A stretch of DNA of 64,000 bases from contig NZ_JAYKZY010000002.1 in the NCBI RefSeq assembly GCF_035818615.1, positions 250,501-314,500 of the forward strand. Reading direction: 5' to 3'. Below, piece after piece: positions 36,907 to 44,020 of the stretch. Position 1 is the stretch's first letter. The number at the start of each line of letters is the position of its first letter. This stretch comes from Sphingobium sp. CR2-8 (lineage in GTDB: Bacteria > Pseudomonadota > Alphaproteobacteria > Sphingomonadales > Sphingomonadaceae). The translations under genes and the position numbers were made by a program. The notes beneath the pieces are model-generated. The model made no database searches. It was not told the DNA's origin and saw nothing but the letters and a program-made list of their open reading frames with translations.

Positions 36907-37767
36907 CTACTGCGCCAGCTTCTTGCGCAGCGCCGCTTCCGCCCGTTCCGCATAACGGCGGCAGGCACCCGGATCGAGGAAGGGATTGGGCGTCCGCGCC
37001 CTGGCCAGTCGCGCCAGCCTGTCGGCCTGATCGTCGGCCGGATGGGACGGGATCAACATGTCGCATCGCATCGCCTTGACCCGCGCGAAGCTGCCCCGGA
37101 ACGCGTCGACGAAGCGCCGATGCGCCGGGTCGGCAAAGCGCCAGCCGTCGGGCGATACGGGATTGAGGCTGGAACCGAAGACGATCGTCCGGCAATCCTC
37201 CCCCTCGCAACTTTTCCAGCTCCAGCTCATGCTGCCCAGCGTATGGCCCGGCGTCGCATGGGCGGTGACGATCGTGTCGCCCAGCCGGATCGCCTCCCCG
37301 TCGCGCGCGGCCCGCACCCGCGCCACGGCGGGAAACGGGTTCAGCCAGGCCGCCTGCGGATCGTCCGGATCGCCGCCGCCCTGGCGCAGCACCGCGCCGC
37401 CCGCCAGGCTGGCGATCACGCTCGCGCCGCTGTCCCGCGCCAGACCGGCGATGCCGCCCGCATGGTCTGAATGCGGCTCGGTGCTCAGGATCAGCTTCAC
37501 CTGCTTGATCGACAGGCCGATCTGGCGAAGATGCGCTTCGATCGCCGACACGGCCTCCGGCACGCCGCCATCGACCAGGATCAGCCCCGCGCTGGTGCGG
37601 ATCACCGCGACATTGAGGTCGGCGAACCCGACCAGATAGGTCGATCCATGGAGGCGCGCGGGCGATTGCGGCGCCATCCACTTGGCAGGAGGGGGTGCGG
37701 CAGGTTGACCCGTGCCCATGGTCGCCATCCCAGCCAGGCTTATAGCCAATGCCACCGTCTTGCGCAT
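36907..37767 (-). CDS. Subclass B3-type metallo-beta-lactamase with Glu in the first zinc-ligand position
   Basis: 286 residues with a signal peptide (about 1-20), hence periplasmic. Ligand motifs of a B3 enzyme are in order: TEPHSDHAGG (Glu97, His99, Asp101, His102), TPGHTLGSMSW (His175) and PSHPADD (His242). Typical B3 enzymes have HxHxDH; here the residue equivalent to His116 is Glu. As far as I recall, a small B3-E group first characterised from Sphingobium indicum (SIE-1) has this change. GSSLNPVS near residue 198 carries the B3 substrate-side Ser. It is divergent from an AmpR-type regulator and has GGAGG seven bases before the ATG. Hydrolysis of beta-lactams is inferred, not shown. Confidence 0.88.
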   Translation of the reverse strand: MRKTVALAISLAGMATMGTGQPAAPPPAKWMAPQSPARLHGSTYLVGFADLNVAVIRTSAGLILVDGGVPEAVSAIEAHLRQIGLSIKQVKLILSTEPHSDHAGGIAGLARDSGASVIASLAGGAVLRQGGGDPDDPQAAWLNPFPAVARVRAARDGEAIRLGDTIVTAHATPGHTLGSMSWSWKSCEGEDCRTIVFGSSLNPVSPDGWRFADPAHRRFVDAFRGSFARVKAMRCDMLIPSHPADDQADRLARLARARTPNPFLDPGACRRYAERAEAALRKKLAQ

Positions 37768-37846
37768 GATCCTGCCTCCATTGCGTTATGATCATGAAGC
37801 TGCCCGTTCGGACCACTGCCGACAAAGCATCATTTCTCGACAGAGC

Positions 37847-37863
37847 CATAAGCCAGCCTTATG
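37847..37863. promoter_or_regulatory. Candidate LysR-type (AmpR) binding site, T-N11-A dyad
   Basis: CATAAGCCAGCCTTATG is a 17-bp interrupted palindrome containing T-N11-A exactly. It lies in the 106-bp divergent gap between the beta-lactamase and ampR, ten bases before the ampR start, the usual place for autorepression and divergent activation. Confidence 0.6.
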
Positions 37864-37873
37864 CCTTTCGACC

Positions 37874-38746
37874 ATGGATCGCGCCCAACTGCCCCTCAAC
37901 GCCCTGCGCGCCTTCGAGGCCTCTGCGCGGCATCTCAATTTCACCCGGGCGGCGATCGAACTCTGCGTCAGCCAGGGCGCGGTCAGCCAGCAGGTCGCGG
38001 CGCTGGAGGCGCGGCTGGGTGCGCCGCTTTTCCGCCGCCTGCCACGCGGTCTGATGCTGACCGACGAAGGCCGCGCCCTCCTGCCGGTCATGGGCGACGC
38101 GCTCGACCGGATCGGCGCGACGCTCGATCGTATCGCAGGGGGACGCCCGCGCGAAATCCTGACGATCGGCGTAGTCGGCACCTTCGCGTCGGGCTGGCTG
38201 CTCGATCGGCTGGACGATTTCGCCCGCGCCTGTCCCCATGTCGACCTGCGCGTTCTGACCAACAATAATCGCGTCGACCTGGCGGGGGAGGGGCTGGACC
38301 TCGCCATCCGCTTCGGCGACGGCGCATGGCACGGCACCCATGCCGATCCGATCCTGCGCGCGCCCCTCGCCCCGCTCTGCACTCCCGACATGTCGGCGCG
38401 GCTGGACGATCCCGCGACATTGTCCCGCGAAACGCTGTTGCGATCCTATCGCGCCGACGAATGGCCGCGCTGGTTCGCGGCGGCCGGCGCGCCCTGTCCA
38501 CCCCTGCGCGGGCCGATATTCGACAGTTCGATCCTGATGGTGCAGGCCGCCTTGCGGGGACTGGGCGTGGCGCTCGCCCCGCCCGCGTTGTTCGCAGCGG
38601 ATCTCCATGCGGGCCGCCTGGTCCAGCCCTTCGCCGCTTCCGTCGATCTGGGCGGCTATTGGCTCACCCGCCTGATGTCCCGCCCCGACAGTTCGGCCAT
38701 GGCGGATTTCCGCACATGGCTGATCGCCCACGCCGACCTGAGCTGA
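37874..38746 (+). CDS. ampR: LysR-family regulator of AmpR type
   Basis: 290 residues, the same length as enterobacterial AmpR. The N-terminus LPLNALRAFEASARHLNFTRAA (winged helix-turn-helix, residues about 6-65) and the effector domain follow AmpR closely: RLPRGLMLTDEG, ILTIGVVGTFASGWLLDRLDDF, LTNNNRVDLAGEGLDLAIRFGDGAWHGT, LAPLCTPD, LLRSYRADEW and FDSSILMVQAA. AmpR binds cell-wall muropeptides and switches divergent beta-lactamase genes. The start at 37874 gives the family N-terminus. Paired with the B3-type gene. Confidence 0.9.
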   Translation: MDRAQLPLNALRAFEASARHLNFTRAAIELCVSQGAVSQQVAALEARLGAPLFRRLPRGLMLTDEGRALLPVMGDALDRIGATLDRIAGGRPREILTIGVVGTFASGWLLDRLDDFARACPHVDLRVLTNNNRVDLAGEGLDLAIRFGDGAWHGTHADPILRAPLAPLCTPDMSARLDDPATLSRETLLRSYRADEWPRWFAAAGAPCPPLRGPIFDSSILMVQAALRGLGVALAPPALFAADLHAGRLVQPFAASVDLGGYWLTRLMSRPDSSAMADFRTWLIAHADLS

Positions 38747-38752
38747 CGACAC

Positions 38753-38819
38753 GTTCCTCGGCGAAGGCCGGGGTCCAGTCCCATGCGGCGTACTGCAACC
38801 CGGCCGTCGCACGGGAAAC
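38753..38819. repeat. Family A palindromic repeat, degenerate core copy 6
   Basis: GTTCCTCGGCGAAGGCCGGG with a partly decayed right arm (CAACCCGGCCGTCGCACGGGAA). It lies directly behind ampR. The 310-bp gap 38747-39057 holds this repeat, an AT-richer stretch (38821-38940) in which I see nothing, and a family C repeat. Confidence 0.75.
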
Positions 38820-38943
38820 GCCATGATGCTTTGAAATCATGAATAGGCCAATCGCTACCTTCAATTCATCAAAGCGAAAAATCGCCACAACTGTCCAACT
38901 CGCTGTCTCATTGTGCATGCGAACCCATGCCTCGCATCATTAC

Positions 38944-39055
38944 GGGCGCGCGGAGGCGCGGAGACTTTTTTGGGAGCGGCCACGGGCCGAAACATGGCTG
39001 CGCAGAGGCCTCTAAGGACCAGCCCCCTCCGCATCTTCGCGCCTCCGCGCGAACA
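38944..39055. repeat. Intergenic repeat family C, copy 2
   Basis: Arms GCGCGGAGGCGCGGAGAC and CTTCGCGCCTCCGCGCGAAC about 70 bp apart, with TTTTTTGGGAGCGG and a GC-rich middle. It lies behind greB, whose stop adjoins it. Confidence 0.8.
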
Positions 39056-39057
39056 CA

Positions 39058-39543
39058 TCACACTGGATAGGCGATCGCCATAACCTCATATTCCTTCTCG
39101 CCCGCAGGCAGCAGCACCCGGCGCAGGTCGCCCACCGCCGCCCCGCGCAGCGCACGCGATATCGGCGATCCCCATCCGATCCGCCCCGCATCCACATCCG
39201 TCTCGTCATTGCCCACGATCGTCACGGTGCGGTGGTTGTCGTCCTCGTCCGCGATGGTGACGGTCGCGCCGAAATAGACCCGGCCCTTGTCGGGCTGCTG
39301 GCGCGCATCCACGACCTTGGCGTCCTTCATCTTCTTCGACAGGCGCTTGAGCTGGAAGTCGATCTCGCGCATCCGCTTGCGCCCGTAGAGATAGTCCCCA
39401 TTCTCGCTGCGATCGCCATTGCCCGCGGCCCAACTGACCACCTCGACGATACGCGGCCGCTCGGTCCCCAGCAGATGGTCATATTCGGCCCGCAACTTCG
39501 CGAAGCCTTCGGGCGAGATATAGTTGGGGTAGGGGGTGGTCAT
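39058..39543 (-). CDS. greB: Transcription elongation factor GreB
   Basis: 161 residues: N-terminal coiled coil (about 10-80, with SENGDYLYGRKRMREIDFQLKRL near residue 48) whose tip enters the RNA polymerase channel and rescues backtracked complexes, and a C-terminal FKBP-like domain (GWGSPISRALRGAAVGD). The YGRKR wording separates GreB from GreA. Family C repeats lie on both sides of the gene. Confidence 0.94.
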   Translation of the reverse strand: MTTPYPNYISPEGFAKLRAEYDHLLGTERPRIVEVVSWAAGNGDRSENGDYLYGRKRMREIDFQLKRLSKKMKDAKVVDARQQPDKGRVYFGATVTIADEDDNHRTVTIVGNDETDVDAGRIGWGSPISRALRGAAVGDLRRVLLPAGEKEYEVMAIAYPV

Positions 39544-39618
39544 GGTTCTCCCTTATCCCTTGCCGGGATGGCAGCGCAATTTGTTCGCGCAAGGGCGTAG
39601 AGATCATGGAGAAATAGG

Positions 39619-39779
39619 TTCACGCGGAGGCGCGGAGACGCGGAGATTTTTTGGAACGGTCTCCGGCCCGGAATGCGGCGAAGCCATTCTTAAAAACTCT
39701 GCGCCCCAGCGCGCGCACTTCTTTCAGGAACCGGCCGCGCGACAAATCCCCTCCGCGTCTCTGCGCCTCCGCGCGAATC
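39619..39779. repeat. Intergenic repeat family C, copy 3
   Basis: Longest copy, about 160 bp. Left arm CGCGGAGGCGCGGAGACGCG, then TTTTTTGGAACGG and a centre related to that of copy 2, then right arm CTCCGCGTCTCTGCGCCTCC. Lies between greB and the lytic transglycosylase gene. Confidence 0.8.
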
Positions 39780-39784
39780 AAAAA

Positions 39785-41887
39785 TTACCCCGGCGTCTGT
39801 TTCCCCAGATAGCGGCTCAGCACCGCATTGGTCCCCCGGAACTTAGCCCGCTCCGGATTCATCGCCTCATAGACCACGGCGTTTTCCAGCACCCGCTGCA
39901 CATAGTTGCGCGTCTCGAAAATCGGGATCTGCTCGATCCACCGCAGCATGTCGGCGCCCGGCACGCGCGGGTCGCCATTGGCGCGGACCCATTTGTTCAC
40001 ATTGCCGGGGCCTGCATTATAGGCGGCCACCGCCAGCGGATAGCTGCCGCCATAATAGTCGAGCATCCGCTGGAAATAGCCCGACCCCAGCATGATATTG
40101 TAGGCCGGGTCGTTCAGCGACGCGGGGGCATAGCTCATACCCATCTTGCCCGCCTGCTCGCGCGCGGTGCCGGGCATCAGCTGCATCAGCCCGCGCGCGC
40201 CCGCATGGGACACGATCTGCTTGTCGAACTGGCTTTCCTGCCGGGCGATGGCGTGGACCATGGTCCAGCTATATTGCGCTTCCGATGGCACGGGCACGCG
40301 CGGGAAGGCGCTGGTGCCATAACCGGTCAGCCCGCTCGACACCGCGCGGCGGCCGACCATCACGCCCATGTCGGGACGGCCGATCTTCTGCGCCAGCTCC
40401 GCCGCCAGATAATGGTCGACATCGCTGTCGGCATTGTTGGCGATGGCGCGGGCGAATTTGCTCTGGTCTTCCCAATAGCCCATCTGCCCCAGCGCCTGCA
40501 CCGCGCGCACGACCGACCGATTGTCGAAGGCGGCGCGTTCGGCCGCCGAAATCGGCACCGGCCGCTCGACCGTGGCGGGGGCGGGGATCGGCCGACCCAG
40601 CCGCTCCAGCGCCAATTGCCCGTAAAACTGGTCGGGATAGACCCCGGCCTGATTGAAATAGCTGTTGGCGCTCGCCGCGTCGCCAGCCTGCAAGGCGGCC
40701 CGGCCCGCCCAATAATAGCCCTTGGACCGGGTCTGCGGGGACTTGGCGGCGTCGGCATAGCGGCGGAACATCGTCACCGCGTCGGTCGGCCGGTTGAGAT
40801 TGTAGAAGGCCGTGCTGCCCGCCAGCCAGGCCAGGCTGGTATAATCGTCGCGCACACCGATTGCCTGATCGCTGATGTCGGTGCCCGGCGCGACGGCGTC
40901 GTCGATCTTGCTGGCGATGCCATAGGCAAAGCTCCACTGGCTGTCATTGGCCGCGCCGCGCGCCTGGTCCAGCAGCGTCTCGTAGAATTTCTCGGCGTTG
41001 GTCGGGCGATAGGTCAGCGCGCTCCGGTTCGCCAGATATTGCCGCGCCGCGACCCAGTTGCCGCTGTCGCGCAGCCACATCGCCTTGTCCGCGACGAACC
41101 CCCCGTCGCTCGCGCCCGCGCCTTCGGCCGCCTGCATCAGCATCGCCGCGTCGGGTGCCTTGCGGCGGAAGGCGATCCGGGCGGCAAACACCGGCTGCCG
41201 GGCAGGACTGACATAGGCGATCATCCGCGCCGCGCCGTTGACGTCGTTGGCCCATAGCAGCGCGTCGGCGCGCTGGTCATGATCGGCAGGCGTCAGGCTC
41301 GATCCGAACAGCGACAGCAACCGCGCTTCGTCGGCGGGGCTGAGCGACCCGCCGATCCAGGCGTTGCGCGCGGCGACCCGCGCCTCGTCCATCCGGCCCA
41401 TCTGCATCAGGGCGACGGCGTTGCGGGCATGGCCGGTCGCCGTGCGCGCCGGGAAGCGCGCGAAGAACCCCGTCACCTGGCGCGGATCGAAACTGTCGGG
41501 GTTGATCCCCGTCTCGGCCAGCCGCCGCATCCGGTCCTCGCCCGGCCAGCCCGGATTGGCGGTGATGAAGCTGGCATAGGTGGAAAAGCCCAGGCCGTCG
41601 CTCTGCTGCAAGGCGCGCCACTGGCTGATCGTACCGGCGATACTGCCGTCCTGCGCCACGCCGATCCGGCTCTGCGCCTGCTGCCAGGGGCTGGGGCCGC
41701 CTGACCCCTGACCGTCCTGCCCGGGCAGCGGCTGCACGACCGGGCCAGAGGCCGTCGGATATTCGGGCGGCACGCGCTGCACCGTCTCGGTCTGGGCGCC
41801 GGCGCCGGCGGTCATCAACAACAGGGCAATGATAGGCATGCGGATCAAGCTACTTTCGAACATTATGGGCGTGCGCATGCTGGACAT
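39785..41887 (-). CDS. Soluble lytic transglycosylase (Slt70-like)
   Basis: About 700 residues, exported (signal peptide with MPIIALLLMTAGAGAQ). A long helical superhelix (about 120-530) is followed by a C-terminal lysozyme-like domain. The catalytic Glu lies in RQESQFD near residue 551, with GLMQLMPGTA near 570 and AYNAGPGNVNKWV near 630. It cleaves the glycan strands of peptidoglycan to 1,6-anhydro products, the same muropeptides sensed by AmpR. The first ATG at 41887 is used; ATG at 41878 or 41863 would also give a signal peptide. Confidence 0.93.
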   Translation of the reverse strand: MSSMRTPIMFESSLIRMPIIALLLMTAGAGAQTETVQRVPPEYPTASGPVVQPLPGQDGQGSGGPSPWQQAQSRIGVAQDGSIAGTISQWRALQQSDGLGFSTYASFITANPGWPGEDRMRRLAETGINPDSFDPRQVTGFFARFPARTATGHARNAVALMQMGRMDEARVAARNAWIGGSLSPADEARLLSLFGSSLTPADHDQRADALLWANDVNGAARMIAYVSPARQPVFAARIAFRRKAPDAAMLMQAAEGAGASDGGFVADKAMWLRDSGNWVAARQYLANRSALTYRPTNAEKFYETLLDQARGAANDSQWSFAYGIASKIDDAVAPGTDISDQAIGVRDDYTSLAWLAGSTAFYNLNRPTDAVTMFRRYADAAKSPQTRSKGYYWAGRAALQAGDAASANSYFNQAGVYPDQFYGQLALERLGRPIPAPATVERPVPISAAERAAFDNRSVVRAVQALGQMGYWEDQSKFARAIANNADSDVDHYLAAELAQKIGRPDMGVMVGRRAVSSGLTGYGTSAFPRVPVPSEAQYSWTMVHAIARQESQFDKQIVSHAGARGLMQLMPGTAREQAGKMGMSYAPASLNDPAYNIMLGSGYFQRMLDYYGGSYPLAVAAYNAGPGNVNKWVRANGDPRVPGADMLRWIEQIPIFETRNYVQRVLENAVVYEAMNPERAKFRGTNAVLSRYLGKQTPG

Positions 41888-41986
41888 AATCGCAATTGCA
41901 TCCTTATCAGGCCCTGAATGACGCGCTATAGCGCGCCGCTGGACCGATCATGCCCCGGCTGCCCGGAGATTTGAAGGAGTTTAATC

Positions 41987-42865
41987 ATGTTTTCGGGCTC
42001 GATACCGGCTCTGGTGACCCCGTTTCGCGACGGACGGGTGGATGAAGCGGCTTTTCGCGCCCTGGTCGACTGGCAGATCGCGGAAGGATCGAGCGCGCTC
42101 GTCCCCTGCGGCACCACCGGCGAAAGCGCGACGATGACGGTCGAGGAACATAATCGCGTCATCGCCATCTGCGTCGATCAGGCGGCGGGACGCGTGCCGG
42201 TGATCGCGGGCTGCGGCTCCAACGACACCCGGATCGCGCTGGAACATATGTATGCGGCGCAGGGCGCGGGTGCGGCCGCCGCGCTGGTCGTGGCGCCTTA
42301 TTACAACAAGCCCAATCAGGACGGCGTCTATCAACATTTCGCCTATCTGGCGGAACGCTGCGCCCTGCCGATCGTCCTCTATAACGTGCCCAGCCGTACC
42401 ATCACCGACATCGGCGTGCCGGTGATCCACCGCCTGTCGGAAGCCTATCAGACCGTCGTGGGGATCAAGGACGCGACCGGCAATCTGGGGCGCGTCACCG
42501 CGCAGCGGCTCGCCTGCCGTCCCGACTTCTGCCAGCTTTCGGGCAATGACGAAACCGCGCTCGGCTTCAACGCAATGGGGGGCAAGGGGTGCATCAGCGT
42601 CACCGCCAATGTCGCGCCGCGCCTGTGCGCCGATTTCCAGGCCGCCTGCGCAGCGCATGACTGGGATGGCGCGTTGGCGTTGCAGGATCGTCTTTATCCC
42701 CTGCATGATGCCCTGTTCAGCGATTCTTCACCCGGCCCGGTCAAATATGCGCTCACCCGAGTCCGCGCCGACATGCCCAGCGACGTCCGCCTGCCCATCA
42801 CCTGGCCGTCGGAATCGAGCCGCGCCGCGGTCGACCGGGCGCTGGAAATCGCCGGACTGGTTTGA
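41987..42865 (+). CDS. dapA: 4-hydroxy-tetrahydrodipicolinate synthase
   Basis: 292 residues, TIM-barrel lyase that condenses pyruvate with aspartate semialdehyde, the first committed step of lysine and diaminopimelate synthesis. The Schiff-base Lys161 is in GIKDATGN and Tyr132 in YNVPSRT; GTTGESATM near residue 44 is the phosphate-like loop. GAAGGAG precedes the start. It lies 100 bp from the divergent lytic transglycosylase and 44 bp before smpB. Confidence 0.97.
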   Translation: MFSGSIPALVTPFRDGRVDEAAFRALVDWQIAEGSSALVPCGTTGESATMTVEEHNRVIAICVDQAAGRVPVIAGCGSNDTRIALEHMYAAQGAGAAAALVVAPYYNKPNQDGVYQHFAYLAERCALPIVLYNVPSRTITDIGVPVIHRLSEAYQTVVGIKDATGNLGRVTAQRLACRPDFCQLSGNDETALGFNAMGGKGCISVTANVAPRLCADFQAACAAHDWDGALALQDRLYPLHDALFSDSSPGPVKYALTRVRADMPSDVRLPITWPSESSRAAVDRALEIAGLV

Positions 42866-42908
42866 AGGGGACCGCGTCCCCATATATGAAATGAGTTAGA
42901 ACACAGTC

Positions 42909-43391
42909 ATGGCCCGCCCCCGTCCCGCAACCTTCGACAAGAAGAAGATCGTCGCCGAAAACCGGCGCGCCCGCTTCGATTATTTCATCGAGGACGTGTT
43001 CGAGGCCGGCATCGCCCTGCAAGGGACCGAGGTGAAGGCGTTGCGCGGCGGCGAAGGCAATATCGCCGAAAGCTATGCCGAGGTGAAGGGCAACCAGGTG
43101 TTTCTGGTGAACAGCAACATCCCCGAATATAGCCACGGCAACCGCGAAAATCATGAGCCCAAGCGTCCGCGCAAGTTGCTGCTGCACGAACGCGAGATCG
43201 AAAAGATGCACAGCGCCGTGTCGCGCAAGGGCATGACGCTGGTGCCGCTGATGATCTATTTCAACAGCACCGGCCGCGCCAAGATCGAGCTGGCGCTGGC
43301 CAAGGGCAAGCAGAACCACGACAAGCGCGAAACCATCAAGGACCGCGACTGGAAACGCGATCAGCAGCGCATCATGCGGGACAAGGGCTGA
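42909..43391 (+). CDS. smpB: SsrA-binding protein SmpB
   Basis: 160 residues. It binds tmRNA and brings it to stalled ribosomes. The N-terminus ([36 protein letters not shown]) and the [13 protein letters not shown] and Lys/Arg-rich tail with [16 protein letters not shown] are standard. It shares one base with the next gene (TGATG), so they are translated together. Confidence 0.97.
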   Translation: MARPRPATFDKKKIVAENRRARFDYFIEDVFEAGIALQGTEVKALRGGEGNIAESYAEVKGNQVFLVNSNIPEYSHGNRENHEPKRPRKLLLHEREIEKMHSAVSRKGMTLVPLMIYFNSTGRAKIELALAKGKQNHDKRETIKDRDWKRDQQRIMRDKG

Positions 43392-43981
43392 TGAGCCGCC
43401 TGACCCGCTGGTGGCATGCCAATTGTCCGACCCGCGAGTCGCTGGAGCAGAGCCGCGTGCTTGCGCCGGTCGCGCATCGCGTGCTGGAACCCTCGCTCTG
43501 GCGCTTCACTCGCCGCTCGGTGCCGCGCGGCGTGGCGCTGGGCCTGTTCGTCGGCATCTTCCTGCTGATCCCCGGCGTCCAGATCGCGGGCGCTGCGCTG
43601 CTGGCCCTGCCGTTCCGCGCCAATATCCCGGTCGCGGCGGCGATGACCTTCCTGTCCAATCCCGCCACCACGCCGCTCATTCTGATGGCGTCGGTATGGC
43701 TGGGCAACTGGATGTTGGGCCGCAGCGCGGATGCGACCGGCTTCATGGCGCTGGTCGACGGCCACGCCACCGTCAGCCAGTGGACCAATTGGCTCCTGTC
43801 CGAAGCCGCACCCGCCATGCTGCTCGGCCTCGTCCTGATTTCGCTCGCCAGCGCGGTCGTCGGCTACGTCATCGCCGACTGGTTCTGGCGTCGGCGCATG
43901 GGCCGGAAATGGCAGGCGCGTAAATTGAGGATTGGCAAGGCCCATCAAAGCGGCGCATTGGAGAAGGCCGCCGGCGTCTGA
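43391..43981 (+). CDS. DUF2062 domain membrane protein
   Basis: 196 residues with three hydrophobic segments (about residues 46-70, 78-100 and 135-165) and basic ends. GVALGLFVGIFLLIPGVQI and NIPVAAAMTFLSNPATTPLI are the DUF2062 signatures. The family has no firm function; it is often found with cell-envelope genes. It is translationally coupled to smpB and followed 39 bp later by cckA. Confidence 0.9.
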   Translation: MSRLTRWWHANCPTRESLEQSRVLAPVAHRVLEPSLWRFTRRSVPRGVALGLFVGIFLLIPGVQIAGAALLALPFRANIPVAAAMTFLSNPATTPLILMASVWLGNWMLGRSADATGFMALVDGHATVSQWTNWLLSEAAPAMLLGLVLISLASAVVGYVIADWFWRRRMGRKWQARKLRIGKAHQSGALEKAAGV

Positions 43982-44020
43982 CGTCGGCTGTCGTTCGCAA
44001 GCAGGCTCAGGGGTATCGGG

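Noticed and set aside
36907..37767. Beta-lactamase-like gene as glyoxalase II or lactonase
   Set aside because: The TPGHTLGSMSW and SLNPVS elements with a signal peptide fit subclass B3; glyoxalase II is cytosolic and has other spacing.
3494..38819. Family A repeats as a CRISPR array
   Set aside because: Copies are single, kilobases apart and self-complementary; no regular spacers and no cas genes in the window.
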